Of a stretch of DNA of 64,000 nt, positions 44,006 through 52,099 are shown piece by piece. The notes under the pieces were generated by a model, which had not been told where the DNA came from, did no database searches, and saw only the letters and a list, made by a program, of their open reading frames with translations. The stretch covers positions 1-64,000 of the forward strand of contig NZ_AXVJ01000041.1 in NCBI RefSeq assembly GCF_000482465.1, read 5' to 3'. The position numbers were made by a program, and so were the translations under genes. The DNA is from Runella limosa DSM 17973. GTDB lineage: Bacteria > Bacteroidota > Bacteroidia > Cytophagales > Spirosomataceae. Position 1 is the stretch's first letter. Each line of letters opens with the position of its first letter.

Positions 44006-44919
44006 GGTTCAAACTTTAAAACGTCTAAAATACGATCTAATTCTTCTTGGGAGGTAAACGGAATTTTAATTTCACCTTTTTGTTTGTCATCGGTTTTGAT
44101 AGAAACCTTTGAACCAAAAAACGATGAAAGTTTAAATTGCAAGGAGCGCAGTTCTTGTTTCAACAGAGTCGGCTTGCGGTCTTTGTTGGTGTCGTCGGGG
44201 TCGAGTTTAAGTGCCTGAACGGCTTCTTCTACCTTGCGAACCGACCAAGCTTCTTCGATGGTTTTACGAAATATTTTGAGCTGTGTCTCGGGGTTTTCGA
44301 TGTTGATAATCGCACGTGCGTGCCCCATCGTAATTTGGTCGTCGCGCAAGGCGGCTTGAATCAACGGGGGGAGCTTGAGCAAACGAATGTAGTTGTTGAC
44401 CGTCGTACGATTTTTACCTACTCGTTCTCCGAGTTCTTCTTGTTTAAGTCCACAATCCGAAATCAGGCGCTGATAACTTAGGGCAATTTCGATTGCGTTT
44501 AGGTTTTCGCGCTGAATGTTTTCAATCAAGGCCATTTCCAACATTTGTTGGTCATTGGCCGTACGAACGTAAGTCGGGATGTGGGTAAGTCCAGCAAGTT
44601 TGGATGCTTGTAAACGCCGTTCTCCCGAAATCAATTGATAGCGGTCTTTCCCGATTTGTCGTACCGTAATCGGTTGGATAATTCCCTGAATACGAATTGA
44701 TTCCGCCAATTCATTGAGCGCTTCTTCATCGAATCGGGTACGAGGTTGATAGGGGTTTGTTTCAATGTGTTCGACCGAAACTTCGTTCATCATGCTTACG
44801 CCTTCGTGGGGCAAGGGGCTTGAAGAACGATTGACGTTGTCGCTGTCTTGGAGTAAAGCACCCAACCCACGACCAAGTCCTGTCATTTTTTTGGGTGCAG
44901 CTTTTCCGACATTTTCCAT
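44002..44919 (-). CDS. parB: Chromosome partition protein ParB
   Basis: 305 residues. ParB/Spo0J: N-terminal NPYQPRTRFDEEALNELAESI, the CTPase/arginine patch ISGERRLQASKLAG, and the HTH GLKQEELGERVGKNRTTVNNYIRLL, then a C-terminal dimer domain. It binds parS and loads on the origin region. The stop overlaps the DUF5683 start; parA is 69 bp upstream. Confidence 0.96.
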   Translation of the reverse strand: MENVGKAAPKKMTGLGRGLGALLQDSDNVNRSSSPLPHEGVSMMNEVSVEHIETNPYQPRTRFDEEALNELAESIRIQGIIQPITVRQIGKDRYQLISGERRLQASKLAGLTHIPTYVRTANDQQMLEMALIENIQRENLNAIEIALSYQRLISDCGLKQEELGERVGKNRTTVNNYIRLLKLPPLIQAALRDDQITMGHARAIINIENPETQLKIFRKTIEEAWSVRKVEEAVQALKLDPDDTNKDRKPTLLKQELRSLQFKLSSFFGSKVSIKTDDKQKGEIKIPFTSQEELDRILDVLKFEP

Positions 44920-44988
44920 GTGCTAGAATTGTATGTTTTTAGATAGATTTTTGGAAAAAATCTACTGTGTATTCAAAGTTGGTGTCAA

Positions 44989-45792
44989 TTACAGCGCTCT
45001 ACGGCTGGTAGGTTCGTCTTGCTCTAGCAAGCCGTTTTTGTTCAAAACCTCACGAGCAAGGTTTAAGTAACTAATGGCTCCTTTACTGTCCGAATCCTGC
45101 GCAATGGTAGGTACACCGTAACTTGGCGACTCACTCAAACGGATATTGCGTGGAATGATGGTGTTGAAAACCATGTGTTTAAAGTGAGCAGTAACTTCAT
45201 TTACTACCTGATTGGATAGACGCACCCGCATGTCGTACATGGTCAATAAAATACCCTCAATCGTCAAACTTGTATTCAAACGAGTCTGAATGATTTTGAT
45301 GGTATTCAGGAGTTTGCCTAAACCTTCAAGGGCAAAGTACTCGCATTGTACGGGGACAATCACCGAATCAGCGGCCGTAAGGCTGTTGATGGTAATCAAA
45401 CCCAACGAAGGCGAACAGTCGATGATGATAAAGTCGTACTCTTCTTTGATGGGCCATAGGGCCTCTTTCATTTTTTCTTCCCGACTTTTGAGATTAATCA
45501 TCTCAATTTCAGCCCCTACGAGGTCGATGTGCGAAGGCAACAAGTATAGGTTTTCAAAGTTGGTTTCCACAATGGCTTGTTGTGGTATGACTCCCTCTAC
45601 CATACACTCATAGATACTGTACTCAATCTCTTTGGGGTTGAAGCCCAAACCTGACGTAGAGTTGGCCTGTGGGTCGGCATCTACAATCAGCGTTTTGAAA
45701 TCTAATACAGCCAAACTCGCTGCCAAGTTGATGGCTGTGGTGGTTTTGCCAACTCCACCTTTTTGGTTGGCTATTGCTATGATTTTTCCCAT
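44989..45792 (-). CDS. parA: Chromosome partition ATPase ParA (Soj)
   Basis: 267 residues from the ATG at 45792 (MGKIIAIANQKGGVGK), the family's usual start; a longer frame adds eight residues. Deviant Walker A KGGVGKTTTAINLA, then DADPQANSTSG and IIDCSPSLGLITINSL. It moves or positions ParB-parS complexes. First gene of the operon; parS-like sites lie about 55-85 bp upstream, suggesting closeness to the replication origin. Confidence 0.96.
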   Translation of the reverse strand: MGKIIAIANQKGGVGKTTTAINLAASLAVLDFKTLIVDADPQANSTSGLGFNPKEIEYSIYECMVEGVIPQQAIVETNFENLYLLPSHIDLVGAEIEMINLKSREEKMKEALWPIKEEYDFIIIDCSPSLGLITINSLTAADSVIVPVQCEYFALEGLGKLLNTIKIIQTRLNTSLTIEGILLTMYDMRVRLSNQVVNEVTAHFKHMVFNTIIPRNIRLSESPSYGVPTIAQDSDSKGAISYLNLAREVLNKNGLLEQDEPTSRRAL

Positions 45793-45846
45793 TGTTATTA
45801 GGTTTACCGCCTTCAAATATCCGTCTTTATTCCCAATAACCCAAAC

Positions 45847-45878
45847 TGTTCCACGTAAAAAATGTTAAATGTTTCACG
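45847..45878. promoter_or_regulatory. parS-like sites upstream of parA
   Basis: TGTTCCACGTAAAAAA (45847-45862) matches 13 of 16 bases of the consensus TGTTTCACGTGAAACA, and TGTTTCACG (45870-45878) is a perfect half-site. parS usually lies near parAB. One degenerate site plus one half-site is modest evidence; it could be an autoregulatory ParB site. Confidence 0.45.
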
Positions 45879-46087
45879 GTTTGGTACTTTTCGGCCAAGT
45901 TTTAAACTAAAAACAAGGCAAAACCTGTGCAGTAGGCAAGTGCTAGGAGGTGCATGGGCATGTTATGAAATAATGAAATTTTGGTTTGGAGTATGGAGAT
46001 CTGTGGGTTAGCCTAAAAGTAGAAATAAGCAAATGAGACTTTATTTCAAGTATATACGCGAGACATAGGCTTAACCATTCATAACCA

Positions 46088-46726
46088 ATGAAGTACTTAT
46101 TGATTTTGTCGGCGGCGGCGACTGTGACATTGGCCGCTTTTTCGGGAGAAACACACCGCAAGCCTGAGCGGATTTTTGACGGCAAAAGTTTTAAAGGCTG
46201 GGAAGGCGATACCCTAAAAACGTGGCGAATTGAGCAGGGGGCATTGGTTGGTGGTTCTTTACAAACAAAGGTGCCAAACAATGATTTTTTATGTACAAAA
46301 CGGAGTTATTCTGACTTTGTTCTAAAGGCTAAATTTAAGCTGGTGGGCACCGAAGGCTTCATCAATTCGGGGGTGCAGTTTAGAAGTAAACGACTCACCA
46401 ATCCGTCCTATGAAATGGAAGGATACCAAGCTGATTTGGGTGATAAATATTGGGGAAGCCTCTATGATGAATCGCGGCGGAATAAAACGCTGGCTGGAAA
46501 ACCCGCCGAAGAAGTTGCTAAATTGCTTAAACCTAACGATTGGAACGACTATGAGATTAGAGCGGATAAACGCCATATCGTTCTTAAAATCAACGGAGTA
46601 ACAACCGTGGATTATACCGAGCCTGATACTAATATACCTCAGTCGGGCCTCATTGGCCTTCAAATTCACGGGGGAGGAAAGGCGTTGGTTTATTTTAAAG
46701 ATATCTTCATCGAAGAACTAAAATAG
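46088..46726 (+). CDS. Secreted DUF1080 protein (3-keto-disaccharide hydrolase family)
   Basis: 212 residues with a signal peptide (MKYLLILSAAATVTLAAF). The DUF1080 pattern is clear: RIFDGKSFKGWEGD, DFVLKAKFKL, NSGVQFRSKR, YEMEGYQADLG and the end GLIGLQIHGGGKALVYFKDIFIEEL. This concanavalin-like fold includes enzymes that hydrolyse 3-keto-glycosides. It is followed 43 bp later by an alditol-oxidase-like flavoprotein on the same strand, which may supply an oxidised sugar; that link is inference. Confidence 0.9.
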   Translation: MKYLLILSAAATVTLAAFSGETHRKPERIFDGKSFKGWEGDTLKTWRIEQGALVGGSLQTKVPNNDFLCTKRSYSDFVLKAKFKLVGTEGFINSGVQFRSKRLTNPSYEMEGYQADLGDKYWGSLYDESRRNKTLAGKPAEEVAKLLKPNDWNDYEIRADKRHIVLKINGVTTVDYTEPDTNIPQSGLIGLQIHGGGKALVYFKDIFIEELK

Positions 46727-46769
46727 GCCATACTGATTTAATGACCAAAGACCTAAACCTAACATTCAA

Positions 46770-48110
46770 ATGGACAAACGAACATTTCTCAAAACCTCAT
46801 CTATTCTTTTAACTGGTAGTATGCTTTCTAATTTGATGTCGTGTAAAAAAGCGGATCCGCGTACCAATTGGGCGGGAAATTTGACGTACAGTACGGATAA
46901 TTTACACATTCCCAAAAACGTGGAAGAGTTGCAGGAAGCGATTAAAAAGTGTAAAAAAGTGCGGGCACTGGGTACGAAACACTGCTTTAATACCATTGCC
47001 GATAGCAAAGAAAACCAAATCTCGACCGAGGCTTTTAACAAAATCATTGGTTTGGATAAAGAAAAAAATACGGTAACAGTAGAGGCTGGAATTAAGTACG
47101 GAGAAATGTGTAAGTATTTGGATGACAATGGTTTTGCTTTGCACAACTTGGCTTCTTTGCCGCATATTTCGGTGGCGGGGGCGTGTGCTACTTCCACGCA
47201 TGGCTCGGGTATCAAAAATGGCAGTTTAGCAACGGCCGTTTCTGCCATTGAGTTGGTGAATGGCAAAGGGGAGGTGGTTTCATTGAGTCGTGAAAAAGAC
47301 GGAGAAGAATTTGGAGCGGCGGTTGTAAACCTTGGGGCTTTGGGTATTGCGACCAAAATCACGCTCGACGTGCAGCCAACGTTTAAAATGAAACAGGTGG
47401 TGTATCAAAATTTGCCCATGTCGGCCTTGGAGAAAAATTTTGAAGCCATTATGTCGGGAGGGTATAGCGTGAGTTTGTTTACCGATTGGCGCAATAAAAA
47501 CGTGAGTGAGGTGTGGGTAAAAAGTAAGGCTGAGGACATGAAAGAAGTAGCTCCTGAGTTTTACGGGGCGAAATTAGCTACCAAAAACCTGCACCCAATT
47601 GAAGCCCTAGACCCCGTTAATTGTACAGACCAAATGGGCGTGGAGGGGCCTTGGTACGAGCGTATGCCTCACTTCAAAATGGGTTTTACACCCAGCAGTG
47701 GCAAAGAGCTACAGTCGGAGTATTTTGTGGCTTTTGAGCACGCGTATGAAGGATTTATGGCGATTGAGAAATTAAACGAAAAAGTAGCCCCCCACTTGTT
47801 TATTACCGAAGTGAGGGCAATTGCGGCGGATGAGTTACCGATGAGTCCATTTTACAAAAAAACGTGCGTAGCTTTCCATTTTACGTGGAAACAAGAAGTG
47901 GAGGCGGTAATGGCGCTTTTGCCCGAAATAGAAGAGGCGTTGGCGCCCTTTGCACCTCGTCCTCATTGGGGCAAAATTTTTACCCTAAAACCTGCGGTAC
48001 TACAATCGCGCATTGAAAAACTGGCCGATTTTAAAAAAATAATGGAAAAACACGACCCCGAAGGCAAATTTCGGAATGAGTTTATTGAGACCAATCTTTT
48101 TGGAAGTTAG
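46770..48110 (+). CDS. FAD-linked oxidase of the alditol / L-gulonolactone oxidase family
   Basis: 446 residues. The N-terminal export signal MDKRTFLKTSSILLTGSMLSNLMSC-type ends in a cysteine (lipobox-like LMSC, Cys26). The FAD domain has RALGTKHCFNTIADS, where the histidine aligns with the covalent FAD site of AldO, and SLPHISVAGACATSTHGSG. The C-terminal domain ends with MEKHDPEGKFRNEF, typical of ALO-type oxidases. It oxidises polyols or sugar lactones outside the cytoplasm, giving hydrogen peroxide in known members. The stop overlaps that of the convergent membrane-protein gene by four bases. Confidence 0.88.
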   Translation: MDKRTFLKTSSILLTGSMLSNLMSCKKADPRTNWAGNLTYSTDNLHIPKNVEELQEAIKKCKKVRALGTKHCFNTIADSKENQISTEAFNKIIGLDKEKNTVTVEAGIKYGEMCKYLDDNGFALHNLASLPHISVAGACATSTHGSGIKNGSLATAVSAIELVNGKGEVVSLSREKDGEEFGAAVVNLGALGIATKITLDVQPTFKMKQVVYQNLPMSALEKNFEAIMSGGYSVSLFTDWRNKNVSEVWVKSKAEDMKEVAPEFYGAKLATKNLHPIEALDPVNCTDQMGVEGPWYERMPHFKMGFTPSSGKELQSEYFVAFEHAYEGFMAIEKLNEKVAPHLFITEVRAIAADELPMSPFYKKTCVAFHFTWKQEVEAVMALLPEIEEALAPFAPRPHWGKIFTLKPAVLQSRIEKLADFKKIMEKHDPEGKFRNEFIETNLFGS

Positions 48111-49309
48111 ATGACATGATAGAAAGCAAGTAAGACCTTTATTTTTGGGAAAAAGTGGGGCATCCAAAACAAAGAAGAACCTATTTGATAATAGGTCGGG
48201 AACAAAAAGCACCCAATGGCGCAGAAGGTAAGTCCGTTTTGAAAATGAGTAAGTGTCTCGGTTTTAGAAAGATATACTATCGCAAATAGCAATAGAACAA
48301 AACCGTAGGCATAACTTCTGGAAAAATCTAAGACCAAGCTACCCGCTGCTATTACACCCAGTGCGCTAAACATAAACATCAGCAGGTATTGCCAATCTTT
48401 TTTAGCAACCATACCCACAACCGCACCGATAAGAAGCAACCAAGCACATTCGTAGGTCACGGTCAGGCCCATTGGAAATGAATTGTACTGATTTGCGTCA
48501 AAGCCCAGCATTGATTTGTCGGTTCGCATTCCCAAAAACGACATGACGTAAAGTCTCAAAACTATAAATAGCAAGATACCAACCACCGTCGCCCAAGTAG
48601 CGTGGTAGCGTTTGAAAGAAAATACGTTGCTGAGGGCGACTTTTTGGGCATTGCTTTCTTGCCAAAACCACCACAAAACCGCCGCACTACTGCCAATGAC
48701 GGCGCGTTCATCGACAAATCCACCGAGGACAATGCCAAGAATAATTAACAATGGATTTCGGAAATTAATGATGACTAAGAGGAGGAGATAGGCAAGCGGG
48801 TCGTGGTAGAAAAAATCAAAGAAAGTCCATTTGGTGACGAATAAATTGGCAAACATAAACGTGGCCAAGACACTTGAAGTAGAGCTTAGGTGCTTAGAAA
48901 GGAACCGAATTAATAACACGACGAACAAAATCCCGACGACAAATTGAATACCAACATAGTGTTTTGCTTTTAGTCCTACTGTGTGGAGGGCAACGGGGAT
49001 GAGTGGGCGAAAAACTCGTTTTTTGAAGTGAGACTGGTCGCCTTCACTTAGTACTTTTCCCGTCAACAAATGCTCAGGTAAGTTCTGAAATGGATGGGTA
49101 CCAATCCAATCAATCACTTCAAAGCGAGCTGCAAGGCGTTGTCCACCCGTATCCATTTTTACCAGTGCCTGATAATCAGGGAAAGAGGTAAACAAGATGT
49201 ACAAAACTGTAAAGACAGCAAGCTTGGTTTTCCAATAAGGGGTATTGGTAAAGGTTGCTAACCAGTTGAAAAGTTTGTTGCTCCAAAAATTCCAGAAAGT
49301 AAGGGCCAT
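48107..49309 (-). CDS. Polytopic membrane protein of unknown function
   Basis: 400 residues from the ATG at 49309 (MALTFWNFW). Eight to ten hydrophobic segments, with a polar stretch after the first (QSHFKKRVFRPLIPVAL). The layout (first TM, then a large loop, then closely spaced TMs with GGFVDERAVIGSSAAVLWWF) recalls membrane glycosyltransferases or EpsG-type proteins, but I do not recognise a family. Only the membrane nature is secure. Confidence 0.6.
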   Translation of the reverse strand: MALTFWNFWSNKLFNWLATFTNTPYWKTKLAVFTVLYILFTSFPDYQALVKMDTGGQRLAARFEVIDWIGTHPFQNLPEHLLTGKVLSEGDQSHFKKRVFRPLIPVALHTVGLKAKHYVGIQFVVGILFVVLLIRFLSKHLSSTSSVLATFMFANLFVTKWTFFDFFYHDPLAYLLLLVIINFRNPLLIILGIVLGGFVDERAVIGSSAAVLWWFWQESNAQKVALSNVFSFKRYHATWATVVGILLFIVLRLYVMSFLGMRTDKSMLGFDANQYNSFPMGLTVTYECAWLLLIGAVVGMVAKKDWQYLLMFMFSALGVIAAGSLVLDFSRSYAYGFVLLLFAIVYLSKTETLTHFQNGLTFCAIGCFLFPTYYQIGSSLFWMPHFFPKIKVLLAFYHVI

Positions 49310-49349
49310 GACATAAATGGTAAGAGGGCGCAAAGATAGCTAATAACAC

Positions 49350-49386
49350 AAAAAAGGCGTCAGAATTTGTATCTGACGCCTTTTTT
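49350..49386 (-). terminator. Intrinsic terminator of the HesB-like gene
   Basis: Arms AAAAAAGGCGTCAGA and TCTGACGCCTTTTTT around ATTTGTA. It lies about 20 bp after the stop of the gene at 49406. Confidence 0.85.
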
Positions 49387-49405
49387 GGGGGTGACTTGGA
49401 GTAGG

Positions 49406-49732
49406 TTAAACCGCAAAACTCTCGCCGCATCCGCAAGTACGGCTGGCGTTTGGATTGACAAACTGAAACCCTTTGCCATTGAGACCATCCGAAAAATCGA
49501 GAATTGTCCCAGCTAGGTAAAGGATACTCTTTTTATCAACCACAATCCGAATTCCTTTGTCTTGAAACTCCATGTCGGTGGGTTGTTTGGTTGAATCAAA
49601 TTCCAAATTATACATCAGCCCAGAACAGCCTCCGCCAACCACTCCTACACGAATGTGGCTGTCTTCAGGACGCCCTTCTTCACGGCGTAATTCAAGGATT
49701 TTATCTTTTGCTTTATCGCTTACTGTGACCAT
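49406..49732 (-). CDS. IscA/HesB-type iron-sulfur assembly protein
   Basis: 108 residues, the usual size. The three conserved cysteines are present: GGGCSGLMYNLEF, and CGCGESF near the end. A-type carriers deliver Fe-S clusters to target proteins. It is divergent from the 2Fe-2S reductase gene at 49910, which may need such clusters. It could be ErpA- or IscA-like; the two cannot be told apart here. Confidence 0.93.
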   Translation of the reverse strand: MVTVSDKAKDKILELRREEGRPEDSHIRVGVVGGGCSGLMYNLEFDSTKQPTDMEFQDKGIRIVVDKKSILYLAGTILDFSDGLNGKGFQFVNPNASRTCGCGESFAV

Positions 49733-49869
49733 GTCTTTATTAACTTTCGATAGTTTTTGAAGGCAAATTAACTATTTCCAAAACCAAAATCAACGGCTAA
49801 AAGTTTCCGAACTTAGGGTGACGACCGTAGGTTTCTCCGTAAATCCTGTGGTTATGGTAAAACAAATCG

Positions 49870-49877
49870 TAATTTTG
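49870..49877 (+). promoter_or_regulatory. Candidate -7 box of the reductase gene
   Basis: TAATTTTG matches TAnnTTTG exactly, about 33 bp before the ATG at 49910. No clear -33 TTG is visible. Confidence 0.45.
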
Positions 49878-49909
49878 GGGGTTAAACCTACGATGTATAA
49901 AGTAGAACT

Positions 49910-50965
49910 ATGAAGCATTTTCATCTGAAAGTTAAAGAAGTTATTAAAGAAACTCCCGATGCGGCTACGATTGCCTTTTGGCATCCGTTGAGCGAAATGA
50001 TTAAGTACCAAGCGGGACAGTTTTTGACCATATTGTTGACCATCAATGGCGAAAAAGTGCGTCGTTCGTACTCAATGAGTAGCTCGCCCCATACCGATAC
50101 CGCCCCTGCCGTCACCGTCAAACGTGTTCCAGGAGGTTTGGTTTCCAATTGGCTTTTGGACAACGTCAAAGAGGGAGATTTTTTGGAAGTACTCGAACCC
50201 ATGGGGCATTTTCAGGTCTTGCCCGATGCGCGCAACGCCCGCACTGTTGTGTTGATTGGAGCTGGGAGTGGTGTCACTCCTTTGATTTCTATTGCCAAAT
50301 CGGTGTTGAAAGTAGAGGCGGAGAGTCGGGTCGTGCTTTTGTATGGCAATCGGAAAGAAGAAAGTATTATTTTTAAACAACAACTCGACGAGCTGAACCG
50401 TATATATGGCAATCGCTTTGTGCTTTATTATGCCTTAACTCAGCCTTCTGACGCGTGGGTAGGCGTACGAGGCCGTTTGAATAAGTTAACTATTTTAGAG
50501 ATTTTCGAAGGAATAGGAGGGTTGAAAAACGCATCGGCTGAGTATTTCTTGTGTGGACCAGATGGGTTGATGGAAACGACCAAAGAGACATTGCTGGCGT
50601 GGGGTGTAGCCGAAGAAAAAATCCATCGAGAGAGCTTTGCCACGGCAACCACCCATGTAGTACATGAAGCTGAGGACGACGGAAGCCTAAAGACGCAAGA
50701 AGTGAAAGTCTTGTATGAAGGAGAAGAATACACGTTTAATGTAGAACCGCATCAAACGATTTTGGAAGCAGCCCTCGAACTCGACATTGACTTGCCTTAT
50801 TCGTGTCAGGCGGGGATGTGTACGGCTTGCATGGGAAAATGTACGTCGGGGAAAGTGCAACTGGACGAGGAAGATGGCCTTACCAAATCGGAGTTAAACC
50901 AAGGGTATATTTTGACATGTGTTGCCCATCCACTTACCAAGGGAGTGGTTATTGAGATTGAATAA
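49910..50965 (+). CDS. Flavin / 2Fe-2S oxidoreductase (PaaE-like ferredoxin reductase)
   Basis: 351 residues in three domains: FAD-binding barrel (RRSYSMSSSPHTD), NAD(P)-binding (GAGSGVTPLISIAKSVL and CGPDGLMETTKETLL), and a C-terminal plant-type ferredoxin domain with SCQAGMCTACMGKCTSG and a final cysteine in ILTCVAHP. Such proteins pass electrons from NAD(P)H to an oxygenase. It resembles PaaE of the phenylacetyl-CoA epoxidase, but no paa gene is nearby, so the partner is unknown. Confidence 0.9.
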   Translation: MKHFHLKVKEVIKETPDAATIAFWHPLSEMIKYQAGQFLTILLTINGEKVRRSYSMSSSPHTDTAPAVTVKRVPGGLVSNWLLDNVKEGDFLEVLEPMGHFQVLPDARNARTVVLIGAGSGVTPLISIAKSVLKVEAESRVVLLYGNRKEESIIFKQQLDELNRIYGNRFVLYYALTQPSDAWVGVRGRLNKLTILEIFEGIGGLKNASAEYFLCGPDGLMETTKETLLAWGVAEEKIHRESFATATTHVVHEAEDDGSLKTQEVKVLYEGEEYTFNVEPHQTILEAALELDIDLPYSCQAGMCTACMGKCTSGKVQLDEEDGLTKSELNQGYILTCVAHPLTKGVVIEIE

Positions 50966-51014
50966 TAGTTTTGGCATTTTTTTTGCCCACCTTTTTGAAT
51001 TAAATAATAAGAGT

Positions 51015-51461
51015 ATGGAAATTACATTACGCCCCTACGAACTCAGTGACCGCACCACACTGGAAGAAATTTTTATAATGAATACTCCTAAATACTTTGA
51101 CCCCAAAGAATTGGGCGACTTCTTGGAGTATTTGGATATTTTTGGAGATGACTACGTCGTAGCCGTTGTGGATAGGAGAATTGTGGGTGGTGGCGGCTAT
51201 TGGGTGCGTTCGTTTGACCAGCAAGGAGGACTTTCGTGGGCTTTTGTACACCCCGATTTTCAAGGTACGGGTGTTGGAAAAGAATTGGCTTTGTACCGAA
51301 TAGATCAAATTCGTCAATCGGGCGTTGCCAAAACCATCATGGTCGAAACGTCGCAACATTCGTTTGGTTTCTACGAAAAACTTGGGTTTAAACTTCTAAA
51401 CCGCCAAATCGATTACTGGGCCAAAGGAATCGACTTATACTCAGCAGTATTGGAGTTATAA
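51015..51461 (+). CDS. GNAT-family N-acetyltransferase
   Basis: 148 residues from the ATG at 51015 (MEITLRPYELSD); a longer frame overlaps the previous gene and is rejected. The acetyl-CoA loop is FVHPDFQGTGVGKELA, followed by the usual FYEKLGFKLLN. The substrate is unknown. It is 49 bp after the reductase gene on the same strand. Confidence 0.88.
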   Translation: MEITLRPYELSDRTTLEEIFIMNTPKYFDPKELGDFLEYLDIFGDDYVVAVVDRRIVGGGGYWVRSFDQQGGLSWAFVHPDFQGTGVGKELALYRIDQIRQSGVAKTIMVETSQHSFGFYEKLGFKLLNRQIDYWAKGIDLYSAVLEL

Positions 51462-51468
51462 AAAAACA

Positions 51469-51510
51469 AAAAGCACCCCGTTGTGGCTTTGCTAAAGCGG
51501 GGTGCTTTTT
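51469..51510. terminator. Bidirectional intrinsic terminator
   Basis: Arms AAAGCACCCCG and CGGGGTGCTTT with a 17-base loop, flanked by A- and T-runs. It separates the convergent GNAT gene and the hypothetical gene at 51529. Confidence 0.88.
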
Positions 51511-51528
51511 GCGTTTGATAAATCACTT

Positions 51529-51912
51529 TTATTCTTCTAAGTGAAATGGTAGGTCGTACTCACGAACCACCGCTTTGGCTTTGCTTCTCACTTTTACTTC
51601 CACGCGTGCTTTGAGCGTTTCGCCAATGATTAAATAATTTTTGATGTAGGTGTCTTCGTGGACATTCCACGAATAATCGCTCAATAAATAAACGTCAGTT
51701 TGCTGTTTGTGGGCTTGGTATGCCCAACGTTCTACGTGCAAAGGTTCAAAATTGACGATAGATGTCCCGCCCGCAATTGTGTACCAAACTTGAATGCCAG
51801 GCACTCCACGATTGCCCATTTCGGTATTGTGCTCTACATAAATTCGTAAAAGCCCATTGTCTTCCAAATCGCGGACTTCAAACTCGTCTATTTTGGTTTT
51901 GATGTTTGACAT
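51529..51912 (-). CDS. Hypothetical protein
   Basis: 127 residues from the ATG at 51912 (MSNIKTKIDEFEV); a longer frame has 25 residues that do not look coding. It is acidic, mixed alpha/beta, with no signal peptide or membrane segment. Phrases such as VPGIQVWYTIAGG and YLLSDYSWNVHEDTYI are not ones I can place in a family. It converges with the GNAT gene. Confidence 0.55.
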   Translation of the reverse strand: MSNIKTKIDEFEVRDLEDNGLLRIYVEHNTEMGNRGVPGIQVWYTIAGGTSIVNFEPLHVERWAYQAHKQQTDVYLLSDYSWNVHEDTYIKNYLIIGETLKARVEVKVRSKAKAVVREYDLPFHLEE

Positions 51913-52048
51913 AACTTGATAGAAAATTAAAATTGAAACGACTTTGCAAATTTGGCAGTAGGTGAGGTGCCTAACAAAAGGAATCAATAGAAGCGACGAA
52001 AAGGGCGATTAAAGCGAAAGAAAATACTTGTAAAGCGTGGAGGGGCAT

Positions 52049-52079
52049 AAAAAAAGCCCTCCCTGAGGAGAGCTTTTTT
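52049..52079 (-). terminator. Intrinsic terminator of htpG
   Basis: Arms AAAAAAGCCCTCC and GGAGAGCTTTTTT with one mismatch and loop CTGA-like; a T-run follows on the minus strand. It lies about 20 bp after the htpG stop. Confidence 0.8.
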
Positions 52080-52099
52080 GTAAAAGTAGGTCGATTCAA

